From the NCBI GenBank assembly GCA_020627525.1, contig JAHDGP010000024.1:10444-22076 (forward strand): 11,633 bases of DNA. Direction: 5' to 3'. Positions within the stretch are counted from its first letter, which is position 1; each line of letters starts with the position of its first letter. The notes beneath the pieces are model-generated. The model saw nothing but the letters and a program-made list of their open reading frames with translations. It was not told the DNA's origin and did no database searches. Position numbers and translations under genes: made by a program. Below, one piece after another: positions 1 through 7,526 of this stretch. The stretch is from Bacteroidota bacterium. GTDB taxonomy: Bacteria > Bacteroidota > Bacteroidia > Chitinophagales > UBA2359.

Positions 1-1021
1 AGTCATCTGGACAGTTTGTTGCATCTTCACCTGCTTCACAAACACCGTTTCCACAAACAGCACCACCGCCACAAAAATCAGCAATATTGGTAACCCCTAA
101 ATCTGCAATATCAAATGTAAGTTCACCAGCACAAGTATTAATACTTGAAGTAATAGAAATTGTAACAGTACCACCTGCATCTAAGTCATTTTGATCTAAT
201 AATAAGTATCCAATAGATACATTAACACCGTCAGTAATCAATTGACCATTTGGTTGTCCAATATTTGCAGAGAAATCATATGGAAAGTCAACCAAAGTAC
301 CATCACCAAATGTGGCTAGAGCAACTCCAATCGTACCTTCAGGAATTGTTCCTTGTGCATCATCTGCTGGGCAATATGCAAAAGCCGTAGGAGATGTAGC
401 AGGACCTGCTAAGTCAACAAATGCTGAACTTGTAACACATTCACAATCAGCAGGACAATTTGAAAAGTCTTCACCAGCATCACAAACACCATCACCACAA
501 GTTGCAGCACTTGGATCTTCTAATCTCACACAAAATTCTCCAACTATTAATGCATTACTAGCATTTTCCCATCCATCAACTAATACATAGTAAGTTGTAC
601 CAGCTGTAGTTGGAAACTGAACTGTTGAATAATAGTTTGCACCAGAGATGTCATCGTGACAAGCCACATTAGGACCATCTGCTGCACCTTCAAAAACTGC
701 TATTTGAGTATCGACTGCATCATCAACCCCATCAGCAACACATTCATTGTTTGTTGTTATTATAATTTCGTTGCCATCGCCTGTATAAGTAAACCAAACT
801 GATGATTGGATATCTGGTTCATTCCAATCGTTTGTTGAACAGGTACCTCCATCCAAATCAGTACTATTTGGTGTGGCATCAACTGTTGTGAAGGGACCAT
901 TTTGACCGAGGACGATCTCGATTGCTCCACTTGATTCATCATTAGCAGGCTGTGCGTTAACAATTGCACAAATACCCATTAACAAAATCACCAAAAAAGA
1001 TGATAGTAAATTTTTTTGCAT
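1..1021 (-). CDS. Secreted multidomain protein, N-terminal part (cut by left window edge)
   Basis: The reading frame is open from the ATG at 1021 to the window edge (340 codons), so the C-terminus is missing. Seen: a signal peptide (residues 1-23, Lys at 3, hydrophobic core LLSSFLVILLMGIC, likely cut after VNA before Gln24). Residues about 24-170 form a beta-rich domain with the pattern VWFTYTGDG, DTQIAVFEG, CHDDISG, TTYYVLVDGW. This resembles the pre-peptidase C-terminal/CUB-like sandwiches common at the start of T9SS-exported Bacteroidota proteins. A Cys-rich motif follows (175-193), then a roughly 125-residue beta-rich region, then a second Cys-rich motif (from 323) at the edge. Upstream codons do not extend the signal peptide, so M1 is preferred; the AAAGG at 1024-1028 is too close to serve as a standard ribosome site. 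The gene has its own promoter-like sequence. A T9SS sorting domain would be expected beyond the edge (inference). Function is unknown; an extracellular or surface role is likely. Confidence 0.88.
   Translation of the reverse strand, partial: MQKNLLSSFLVILLMGICAIVNAQPANDESSGAIEIVLGQNGPFTTVDATPNSTDLDGGTCSTNDWNEPDIQSSVWFTYTGDGNEIIITTNNECVADGVDDAVDTQIAVFEGAADGPNVACHDDISGANYYSTVQFPTTAGTTYYVLVDGWENASNALIVGEFCVRLEDPSAATCGDGVCDAGEDFSNCPADCECVTSSAFVDLAGPATSPTAFAYCPADDAQGTIPEGTIGVALATFGDGTLVDFPYDFSANIGQPNGQLITDGVNVSIGYLLLDQNDLDAGGTVTISITSSINTCAGELTFDIADLGVTNIADFCGGGAVCGNGVCEAGEDATNCPDD
2..55 (-). repeat. Cys-rich CGxGxCxAGED motif, copy 2 (cut by window edge)
   Basis: Codes for CGNGVCEAGEDATNCPDD from residue 323 to the edge. 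It matches copy 1 at nearly every position, and the final Cys would fall just outside the window. The two copies are about 148 residues apart and bracket a beta-rich segment, suggesting a repeating domain-plus-Cys-motif unit that continues to the left. Confidence 0.72.
443..499 (-). repeat. Cys-rich CGxGxCxAGED motif, copy 1 (in the secreted protein)
   Basis: Codes for CGDGVCDAGEDFSNCPADC, residues 175-193. It has four cysteines, and acidic residues and glycines are spaced like a small metal- or disulfide-stabilised loop. Near-identical motifs are widespread as linkers in secreted proteins of Bacteroidota and Myxococcota (general knowledge). Calcium binding is inferred only from the D/E/N pattern. 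Confidence 0.75.
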
Positions 1022-1099
1022 AACCTTTCAGTTTAATAAATTCTTGATAATAGATTGATTTATAATTATTTATTTAAATTCTACACAATAAAATACAAC

Positions 1100-1120
1100 A
1101 AATAGTGCGATACACTATTT
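1100..1120. repeat. Perfect 8-bp inverted repeat in the leader
   Basis: Arms AAATAGTG (1100-1107) and CACTATTT (1113-1120) are separated by five bases. The repeat begins about 11 bases downstream of the -7 element of the left gene's promoter, so it lies at or just after the predicted transcription start. It could be an operator or a short 5' leader hairpin. It lacks a following T-run, so it is not an obvious terminator. Confidence 0.5.
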
Positions 1121-1130
1121 CCGTATTAGG

Positions 1131-1161
1131 CGAATTTATGAATTTTTTTTTGAAGCTCAAA
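1131..1161 (-). promoter_or_regulatory. Bacteroidota-type promoter for the left secreted-protein gene
   Basis: On the minus strand a TTTG (1158-1161) is followed after exactly 19 bases by TAAATTCG (1131-1138). This fits the Bacteroidota primary-sigma pattern TTTG-N19-21-TAnnTTTG with one mismatch (C for T). Transcription would start near 1125, giving a leader of about 100 bases. The spacer contains a run of nine A on the minus strand. The same TTCG variant occurs in the promoter-like site of the 1597-residue protein gene. Confidence 0.5.
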
Positions 1162-1205
1162 CTTTTAAAGCGAACTTCTATTAAAAAATATCAATCTTGA
1201 ATGGC

Positions 1206-1229
1206 AAAAAAACTACTTCGTCAGTAATT
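1206..1229 (-). terminator. Weak intrinsic terminator after the 1597-residue protein gene
   Basis: On the minus strand, three bases after the stop, arm AATTACT (1223-1229) pairs with AGTAGTT (1211-1217) across a five-base loop (7 bp with one T-G pair). It is followed directly by a T-run (1206-1210, with the arm's last bases also T). The stem is AT-rich and weak, but position and T-run suit rho-independent termination before the next minus-strand gene, which has its own promoter. Confidence 0.42.
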
Positions 1230-1231
1230 GA

Positions 1232-4200
1232 TTATAAAGCTTTTATAATTTTCTGAGTAAATGATTCTGTATTTCCTGAAATTTGAATCCAGTAAATTCC
1301 CACTGGAAGATCAGTAATATCTAGGCTTAAGCTGTTTGAGCCTTTGTTGGTCTCGTAAGTTTGTTGTTTTATAACCTTTCCATCAAAACTGAATAAGTTA
1401 ACTTTTAATAATTGTATTTCAGAAAGGTATATATTAACATTCAAATTGTTTTGTGCTGGTATTGGATAGACACTTGCAACTTCAAATCCAGCTTTTTCAT
1501 TTCTAACAGTAATGACTTCACTTAGCGATGATTTTCCATCTAAATCAATACTTATCAATCTATAATAACTAACACCAGACACATTTTTTGTGTCGATGTA
1601 ATCATAATTAATTGTATGATTGCTATTTACTGCTGCTAGCTTACTTACTATTTGTTCCCAAATTATCCCGTCTTTTGATTTTTCTACAATAAAATAATCA
1701 CTGTTATACTCTGTTGCTGTAGACCAAAACAAATGGTTTGCTTCTAATTTTGCTTCTCCTTCAAAAACCAATAACTCAACTGCTGTCTTTGAACATGGAG
1801 CTGGTGTTCCAGAGGCAACTCCCACACATCCATACACATCAAAGAAACTCATTGAATAACTTGTGTTTTCAGAATAATCAATTACTATATTTTGACCATA
1901 AGTATAGTTTCCATTTAAATCACCTGACACAGTATAAAGAGTCTCTCCAGCTATTCCTACTGATCCATTCTCAGCAACATATTGTGGCATTCCGCCTCTG
2001 AACGAAAATGTTAGCGTGTAAATACCCGTTTCTCCGTTACAGCTATAATCTATTACTGCTTCTATTGGGTTCATTATCGTTACCGTGAGTGCTGCATTAA
2101 CATCTAGGTCAAAACAAGCATTTGTTTGATTCAAAATATTTGCAGCGCTTTCGCCAATATTAGGAAGTACTGGTGCATTTGGATTGTAGTAATTTAAAGC
2201 ATGCATTTGGTAAGTCCCTGAAGCCAATCCTTCAAATATTCCATTCGTAGAAACCGCAGCAATGCTGTAATCATTACCTGTAGTAGCAACATACAGTTGT
2301 GTATAATCTGCTCCAGCATTAAAACCTGTTGCCCCCACTGTTATATTTGAATTAGCACACAACAAATTAGCATTGACGGATAAATTTCCTGCTTCAGACT
2401 CACCAGGACAATCAATTTCACAAGGAGCTGTAATAGGGAATACTCCCATATTTCCAACACTGTCTGTAATCGTTATTGTAGTGCCTTCACCACAGTTAAA
2501 ACTTATACTATTAAATATTGTTCCATCAAATGTTCCATTGGTTCCTGAATAGTCTCCAGATCCACCGGATACATCAAATGTAAAAGTGTAAGTGCCTGTT
2601 GCTTCCTCTATGTCAAATATAAGATTGTCAATTGTTATCTCTTCGTAGCAGACTGTTCTTGTTATCACTATAGAATTTGTAATAGAAACACATCCACTAG
2701 CTGATACATCAAATATTAATTCTCCAACTGTAAAATCTAAAACTCCTTCGTAAGCAACTCCAAATATTTGGCATTCACCAGCTGGAGCTCCTTCAAAAGA
2801 AAACGTTGGTCCATCAAATGGTCCATCTAAAATATTTCCTGCATCATCTGTAATAAAATAATCGAAATTACTGGATTGATTCCCAGTTAAGTCAACAAGT
2901 ACAATATCTTCAAAATCATCTCCCATTGTGCAAATAGTAGTTTGCGAATCTGTACTCAAAATTCCTGATACCAAACTATCACAAAGATCAGAACAATCTA
3001 AGACTTGGTACTGAGCGACCATTGTGCAACCTTCATCATCCGAAATAGCAAATTCTAAATTACTTGAAGGCTCAACTGAAAACTCTAACACTCCGTCTGC
3101 ACCGACATTTTCAGAAATATCTCCTGATATAATGTAATTAGTATTGTCATCAAATGCTGGCAAACCTCCTGATATATTTAATACCAAATCATATAGTCCG
3201 GTAGTCTCGTTGCAACCAACATTTTCAATAGAATATTCTATGGTCTCTAATACTGTAATAAGATTTGATGATTCCAAACTAAAACAATTCAAGTCTGCTA
3301 AAACATCTTGGGCATTTAATCCAATCAATGCTTCAAGATCACTTGGCGCCTCAGCTACTGCCAAATTTAATGAGTGAAATAAATAGCTTCCAGGTAGTAA
3401 ATCAAAGGAAGCATCTGTATCTATGTCTAATATATTTAACACATCATCTGTTAAGATGTAAACCTGTGCATAATCATCTGAATTATTAAATCCTAAAACG
3501 TTTGGCGATATAGTTACTGATGTACAATAAAATGCGGAAGATTCAGAAACCAACCCTGCATCTGCTTCACATCCTGGAATACAAACATTTGCAAGAGCAA
3601 CCATTGTTTCAGTTTCACATCCGTTATCATCTGTTACAACTATTGTTATTGATTCGACAGTATTATCTACTTCAACTTGCAAATTTCCGTCTGAATCGAC
3701 TGTTTCTGTAACAGCTCCCATTACACTATAAGAGGTTGATCCATCCAATTCTGGCAAACCTCCACTTATAGTAAACGTTGCAGTAATTGTTTCATCAGCA
3801 TCATTACACTCTAAATCTTCTACCGAAATAGTTATAGGATTCAAAACTGTAAAAGTGTTTCCACTTGTTAAATCATAACACTCTACATTCCCTAAAACAT
3901 CCAAAGCATTTAGACCAATAAGCTCATCTGGTACTTCAGTTGTTAATATGTTTAAAGCATGTAAAATGTAAGCTTGTTCTGTATTTAAATCATCTACATC
4001 TAAACCAACACTTTGAATCTCTAAGTTGTCATCTGTCAATAATATTACCTGAGTATATTCATCGGCATCATTAAAACCTTCATTTTGAAATGAAACATCC
4101 GCAGCATTGCAATAGTATGCTTCAAAATCACTCAAAGAACCTGCATCTGCTTCACAGCCAGGAGGAATGACGCAATTGATGGTTGCAAGAGAAACCGTTA

Positions 4201-6025
4201 CACCATTTGAACATCCATTGTCATCCGTTACAGCTATTGTTATTTCTTCGGCAGTATTGTCAACTGCTATTTGTAAAGCTCCGTCTGAGTCGACTGTTTC
4301 TGTAACAGCTCCCGTTACATTATAATCTGATCCGTCTAATGCTGCCAAACCTCCACTGAAAGTAAAGGTTGCGATAATGGTACTATCGGCATTGTTACAT
4401 TCTACTGAATCTACCGAAATCTCTACAGGATTCAATATTGTAAAAGTATTTCCACTCTCTAAATCATAACAATCTACATTTCCCAAAACATCTAATGCAT
4501 TTAATCCAATAAGATCGTCTGGTATTTCGGTCGTTAATATGTTTACTGCATGTAAAATGTAAGCTTGACCCGTATTTAGATCATTTACATCAAAGCCTAC
4601 AGTTAAAATTTCTAAGTTATTATCCGTTAATAATAGTACTTGTGTGTAATCATCCCCATCATTAAAATTTTCATTTTGAAATGTTATATCAGCAACATCA
4701 CAATAGTATGCTTCGAAAGTACTTAATGTACCCGCACCTGCTATACAAGTTGGATCACAATCTGAAACAGTAACAGTAATAAAGTTTTCAGTTAACTTAA
4801 TACAAGATTCATTATCTATGGAAACAAAAAGCTCCCCTATTAAATCCATTAAAATTGATTCAGAATCATAAGTAGCGGCAAAACCATAAATGTAAAATTC
4901 TGAAGCATCGGTTACATCATTGAAATTAAAAGCACCGTCTTCGTAAATAATTTCCAAAATTTCCAAATCAGCATTTACCAAAACATATCCATAAAATTCA
5001 GAATCAGAATTGTCATTGCTGACATTAACTGTCCTATCGTCGTCATTGGTCAAGCAAAAATCAAAAGCATCATCTGTCGTAACTTCACCTGCCTCAAAAC
5101 TCTGAATAGAAAATTCTACAAAATTCTCACTGATTTTTACGCACTCCCCTTCTAGGGTTGAAATATTATCACCTAAATTAAAAGCTGGTAATTCTTCATC
5201 ATAAGAAACACTATATATCAATGATGTACTTTCCTCCAAATCAATCATATCTTCGACCATAATAGTAGATAAATCGAATGGGCCTGCATAAATATCGCCA
5301 TTTGCATTTGTAATAAAATAAGCAATGTTACCAGCATTGTCTTCAACAGACAAAGCTATATCTTCATAAGAACCATTGTGATCATCACAGTATGTCAATG
5401 CTCCACCTCCACTTATAGTACCACCTGCCACTGTGCATTCTCCTGGATCAATTCCACAATCAGGATTCACAGCTGAATCAGAGACAATGAAATGAGGATA
5501 ATTATAATCCAAATCAATACCTGAACAATCAAAGCTGATGTTTCCATTTGAAACAGATACATTCTCAACAATTATCGGAACAATAACAATATTCGTTGGT
5601 AAACCTCCAACTCCATCCCAAATTCCAGACTCTGGATCTAATGTCGCTATACCATTGTCAATAATAAAATCGGGACTGTTGTCTAAGCTAAGTACAATAT
5701 CAATGAAACAGCCTGACTCTCCGTCATACTGATCTTCACTAGGATCAGTATCTTGTGGGTCACAGGCATAAATAAAAAATAAAAGACCTGGGTTAGACAA
5801 ACCTAAATTCGGATTAACCCCATTTGACTGGACAGTCAATGAAGAATTTGAACAAATTTGATATGGATCATCCGCTGTTCCTGTTCCAGCAACTGTTCCT
5901 GTTGGAACAATAGAAAAGTCGCCAGGACCACTACAATCCGCTGTTTGACCAAAAATATTAGAGCTTATCGCAAACACAAACACTAGTGCAAGTGTTCTTA
6001 TAGCGAGGTATAGATTTTTATTCAT
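1232..6025 (-). CDS. Giant modular surface protein with SprB-like repeats and T9SS type A sorting domain
   Basis: 1597 residues, complete. A signal peptide occupies residues 1-26 (core TLALVFVFAISSNIFG, cut before Gln27). Residues about 27-195 are an N-terminal Cys-containing domain, and 197-423 hold two related beta-rich units. Five repeats of about 195 residues follow (427-623, 624-818, 819-1014, 1015-1208, 1209-1413). Each typically has a first half with YTQ, LTDD, LHALN and GLNA-DVLG motifs and conserved Cys. The second half, with SGGLP and TDDNGC motifs, resembles SprB repeats of gliding-motility adhesins. Residues 1414-1510 are a beta-sandwich linker (FIVEKSKDG, YYRL). Residues 1517-1597 are a T9SS type A sorting domain (VYPIPAQNNLNV, LPVGIYWIQI, QKIIKAL), with Ile replacing the usual Asn in YPNPA. 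The mature protein is very acidic (rich in D, E, N) and poor in Lys. By family knowledge it is exported by Sec, then T9SS, and anchored to or released from the outer membrane. An adhesin or matrix role is inferred; no catalytic motif was seen. Confidence 0.95.
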   Translation of the reverse strand: MNKNLYLAIRTLALVFVFAISSNIFGQTADCSGPGDFSIVPTGTVAGTGTADDPYQICSNSSLTVQSNGVNPNLGLSNPGLLFFIYACDPQDTDPSEDQYDGESGCFIDIVLSLDNSPDFIIDNGIATLDPESGIWDGVGGLPTNIVIVPIIVENVSVSNGNISFDCSGIDLDYNYPHFIVSDSAVNPDCGIDPGECTVAGGTISGGGALTYCDDHNGSYEDIALSVEDNAGNIAYFITNANGDIYAGPFDLSTIMVEDMIDLEESTSLIYSVSYDEELPAFNLGDNISTLEGECVKISENFVEFSIQSFEAGEVTTDDAFDFCLTNDDDRTVNVSNDNSDSEFYGYVLVNADLEILEIIYEDGAFNFNDVTDASEFYIYGFAATYDSESILMDLIGELFVSIDNESCIKLTENFITVTVSDCDPTCIAGAGTLSTFEAYYCDVADITFQNENFNDGDDYTQVLLLTDNNLEILTVGFDVNDLNTGQAYILHAVNILTTEIPDDLIGLNALDVLGNVDCYDLESGNTFTILNPVEISVDSVECNNADSTIIATFTFSGGLAALDGSDYNVTGAVTETVDSDGALQIAVDNTAEEITIAVTDDNGCSNGVTVSLATINCVIPPGCEADAGSLSDFEAYYCNAADVSFQNEGFNDADEYTQVILLTDDNLEIQSVGLDVDDLNTEQAYILHALNILTTEVPDELIGLNALDVLGNVECYDLTSGNTFTVLNPITISVEDLECNDADETITATFTISGGLPELDGSTSYSVMGAVTETVDSDGNLQVEVDNTVESITIVVTDDNGCETETMVALANVCIPGCEADAGLVSESSAFYCTSVTISPNVLGFNNSDDYAQVYILTDDVLNILDIDTDASFDLLPGSYLFHSLNLAVAEAPSDLEALIGLNAQDVLADLNCFSLESSNLITVLETIEYSIENVGCNETTGLYDLVLNISGGLPAFDDNTNYIISGDISENVGADGVLEFSVEPSSNLEFAISDDEGCTMVAQYQVLDCSDLCDSLVSGILSTDSQTTICTMGDDFEDIVLVDLTGNQSSNFDYFITDDAGNILDGPFDGPTFSFEGAPAGECQIFGVAYEGVLDFTVGELIFDVSASGCVSITNSIVITRTVCYEEITIDNLIFDIEEATGTYTFTFDVSGGSGDYSGTNGTFDGTIFNSISFNCGEGTTITITDSVGNMGVFPITAPCEIDCPGESEAGNLSVNANLLCANSNITVGATGFNAGADYTQLYVATTGNDYSIAAVSTNGIFEGLASGTYQMHALNYYNPNAPVLPNIGESAANILNQTNACFDLDVNAALTVTIMNPIEAVIDYSCNGETGIYTLTFSFRGGMPQYVAENGSVGIAGETLYTVSGDLNGNYTYGQNIVIDYSENTSYSMSFFDVYGCVGVASGTPAPCSKTAVELLVFEGEAKLEANHLFWSTATEYNSDYFIVEKSKDGIIWEQIVSKLAAVNSNHTINYDYIDTKNVSGVSYYRLISIDLDGKSSLSEVITVRNEKAGFEVASVYPIPAQNNLNVNIYLSEIQLLKVNLFSFDGKVIKQQTYETNKGSNSLSLDITDLPVGIYWIQISGNTESFTQKIIKAL
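1235..1477 (-). other. T9SS type A C-terminal sorting domain
   Basis: Residues 1517-1597 of the giant protein. It has the expected order: VYPIPAQNNLNVNI, then LLKVNLFSFDGKVI, then LDITDLPVGIYWIQI, ending in FTQKIIKAL with a basic tail. This is the signal read by the type IX secretion machinery at the outer membrane (family knowledge). Confidence 0.92.
1787..3571 (-). repeat. Diverged repeats R3-R5 of the surface protein
   Basis: R3 (2984-3571, residues 819-1014) begins CEADAG like R2 and keeps YAQVYILTDD, LFHSLNL and LIGLNAQDVLA. R4 (2402-2983, residues 1015-1208) instead carries YFITDDAGNILDGPFD, matching the unit at residues 236-251 near the N-terminus (YFITNANGDIYAGPFD). R5 (1787-2401, residues 1209-1413) returns to the R1 type (YTQLYVATTG, YQMHALNYY) before the C-terminal linker. 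All three keep a Gly-Gly- or SGG-containing second half. Confidence 0.75.
3572..4747 (-). repeat. Tandem pair of highly similar coding repeats (R1 and R2)
   Basis: R1 (4157-4747, residues 427-623) and R2 (3572-4156, residues 624-818) lie head to tail, about 590 bases each. They share long identical stretches such as LIGLNALDVLGNV and GAVTETVDSDG, roughly three-quarters identical by eye, and their DNA is also clearly alike. The other copies are far more diverged, so this pair is the most recent duplication in the gene. Confidence 0.88.
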
Positions 6026-6100
6026 GTCTTGATTTCTGTAAGTATTATGGACATTTTAAATTTACAATATGCTTTCAATATCACATAAAATGTAGTATTA

Positions 6101-6131
6101 CGAACATAGTGAACTTTGTAAACGACGCAAA
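6101..6131 (-). promoter_or_regulatory. Bacteroidota-type promoter for the giant surface protein gene
   Basis: On the minus strand TTTG (6128-6131) is followed after 19 bases by TATGTTCG (6101-6108), a one-mismatch fit to TAnnTTTG. It sits about 75 bases upstream of the ATG at 6025, giving a short leader. The spacing is ideal for the Bacteroidota primary sigma factor. Confidence 0.55.
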
Positions 6132-6251
6132 TTTAGTTCTAATTGTTATTAAAATTCAATTTAACTTAGTAAAATGATATAAATAAGTGGGACCAAATTA
6201 GTCAAAGAGATTTTTATAGATTCAATGATAAAACGCAGTCATACCAAGAGC

Positions 6252-6336
6252 AAGAGTAAGTTTTTTACTAGTCTACCGATTCGGAAGAATCTCGAAAATT
6301 AAGGTGTCGCTTCGTTCAAGCTTGGATCTTACTCTT
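6252..6336. repeat. 9-bp inverted repeat enclosing an 85-base structured segment
   Basis: AAGAGTAAG (6252-6260) and CTTACTCTT (6328-6336) are perfect complements. Inside lies a small hairpin with arms GATTC (6278-6282) and GAATC (6287-6291) and a GGAA loop, which is of GNRA type. The segment could be a small RNA, a relic of a miniature mobile element, or a regulatory region. No target-site duplication was seen. Confidence 0.4.
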
Positions 6337-6360
6337 AATGGTTGCTTATTCTACAAAGCT

Positions 6361-6379
6361 TAAGCTCCTATGAAGCTTA
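6361..6379. repeat. Short inverted repeat (6-bp arms)
   Basis: TAAGCT (6361-6366) and AGCTTA (6374-6379) flank a seven-base loop, within a cluster of AAGCTT sequences. There is no T-run after it on either strand. Function unknown. Confidence 0.3.
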
Positions 6380-6463
6380 TGGCTAGTTGTGTGGTATAGA
6401 TTATTTATTTCGTTTTACTTAAGACAAAAAATCATAAAATAACTATTGTTATAATTTTAGACT

Positions 6464-6471
6464 TAATTTTG
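6464..6471 (+). promoter_or_regulatory. Promoter -7 element candidate for tatC
   Basis: TAATTTTG matches TAnnTTTG exactly, 71 bases upstream of the tatC ATG. No TTTG lies at the ideal 19-21 base distance; the nearest TTG (6446-6448) is only 15 bases away, so this is a half-match. Confidence 0.35.
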
Positions 6472-6542
6472 TGCTTTTAAAATAAAAATTTTACTCCAAA
6501 ATTATCAGGAGTATTCTTAACAAGATCATTTCGAATATTTGA

Positions 6543-7382
6543 ATGGAAAATTCGCTAGAACATAGCTCTGAAAATCAGCTCGATTCTGCTGAACATAAGG
6601 AGATGTCATTTATTGACCATTTAGAAGAGTTAAGATGGCACTTAATTAGGTCGATAGTTGCAATTCTTGTTTTTGCCATTCTTGCATTTGTAATGAAAGG
6701 CTTTATTTTTGATGGTTTAATTTTTGGACCTAAAAAAGAATCCTTCTTTACTTATAATGCCTTTTGCAAACTTTCTGAATTATTGCAATTAGGAGATCGT
6801 CTTTGTATTGTCCCTACCCCCTTCACTTTACAGTCACTTAGTCCACCTGACCAATTTTTAATGCACATCAAAGTAGCGTTGATGATCGGTTTCATTATAG
6901 CTTTTCCCTATTTTTTATGGGAAATGTGGAAATTCATCAAACCAGGGCTTTACGAAAATGAAATCAAACACACCAGAGGGCTCGTATTTTGGGGCTCATT
7001 GCTTTTCTTTTTAGGGGTTTCTTTTGGATATATCATCCTTGCTCCTTTCTCTATTAACTTCTTTGCCAATTATAGTATCAGTCCTGAGGTTACCAACCAG
7101 TTTTCGATAGCGTCCTATATTTCAGTGATAACAACTGTTGTTATGGCTGCTGGTATTATGTTCGAACTACCAATGATTGTCTATCTTTTGTCAAAAATTG
7201 GAATTGTTTCACCAGATATGATGCGTACTTACAGAAAACACGCATTTGTTATTATCTTAGTAATTGCAGCGATCATTACACCTGCAGATGTTTGGACACA
7301 AGTATTGGTAACCATTCCTGTGTATTTTTTATATGAATTAAGTGTTATTATTTCTGCAAGAGTTTACAAAGAAGTCGAGTAA
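6543..7382 (+). CDS. tatC: Sec-independent protein translocase subunit TatC
   Basis: 279 residues, complete. TatC is the polytopic inner-membrane receptor that binds twin-arginine signal peptides and, with TatA/TatB-type proteins, exports folded proteins. Seen: a hydrophilic N-terminus, then the hallmark FIDHLEELRWHLIRS (23-37), and six hydrophobic segments (about 33-52, 105-125, 145-170, 190-215, 230-248, 251-270). The conserved segment FPYFLWEMWKFIKPGLYENE lies at 121-140, then GIMFELP (204-210) and ITPADVWTQ (245-253), which aligns with the TPPDVFSQ region of the E. coli protein. The loop between the first two membrane segments is long, as is usual in Bacteroidota. The start is fixed because an in-frame TGA immediately precedes the ATG; AGGAG at 6507-6511 is too far upstream to act on it. 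No tatA or tatB lies in the window. The downstream protease gene is 144 bases away and could be co-transcribed or separate. Confidence 0.97.
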   Translation: MENSLEHSSENQLDSAEHKEMSFIDHLEELRWHLIRSIVAILVFAILAFVMKGFIFDGLIFGPKKESFFTYNAFCKLSELLQLGDRLCIVPTPFTLQSLSPPDQFLMHIKVALMIGFIIAFPYFLWEMWKFIKPGLYENEIKHTRGLVFWGSLLFFLGVSFGYIILAPFSINFFANYSISPEVTNQFSIASYISVITTVVMAAGIMFELPMIVYLLSKIGIVSPDMMRTYRKHAFVIILVIAAIITPADVWTQVLVTIPVYFLYELSVIISARVYKEVE

Positions 7383-7444
7383 AAGACACTCTTTTGTGCT
7401 TCCTAAAATACGGTAAGTCAATGATTTCCGTTAAATTATTGAAT

Positions 7445-7464
7445 AGAGCTACAAACGAAGCTCT
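7445..7464 (+). repeat. Hairpin between tatC and the metalloprotease gene
   Basis: AGAGCT (7445-7450) and AGCTCT (7459-7464) can pair across an eight-base loop. No T-run follows, so it is a poor intrinsic terminator. It may be an RNA-processing or leader structure, or chance. Confidence 0.3.
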
Positions 7465-7526
7465 TAGACTATATATTTACCAATTCCAAGATCAGTTTAT
7501 AATGATTTTGAAGCAAGGCTATAACT

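Larger units (their letters stand above)
6132..6542. other. Divergent intergenic region without a gene
   Basis: Between the promoter of the minus-strand surface protein gene and tatC there is no convincing coding frame. It contains a less AT-rich island (about 6230-6400) with inverted repeats and three AAGCTT sites (6318-6323, 6356-6361, 6373-6378), flanked by AT-rich DNA, then a promoter-like site for tatC. No tRNA or known riboswitch was recognised. Confidence 0.6.

Noticed and set aside
312..590. A 92-codon plus-strand frame
   Set aside because: Antisense to the secreted-protein frame, which has a signal peptide and recognisable motifs; low-complexity Ser/Ala/Pro composition.
7381..7395. 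AAAAGA/TCTTTT hairpin at the tatC stop as a terminator
   Set aside because: The stem is almost all A-T with a three-base loop, and the T bases are used up in the stem, so no separate T-run remains.
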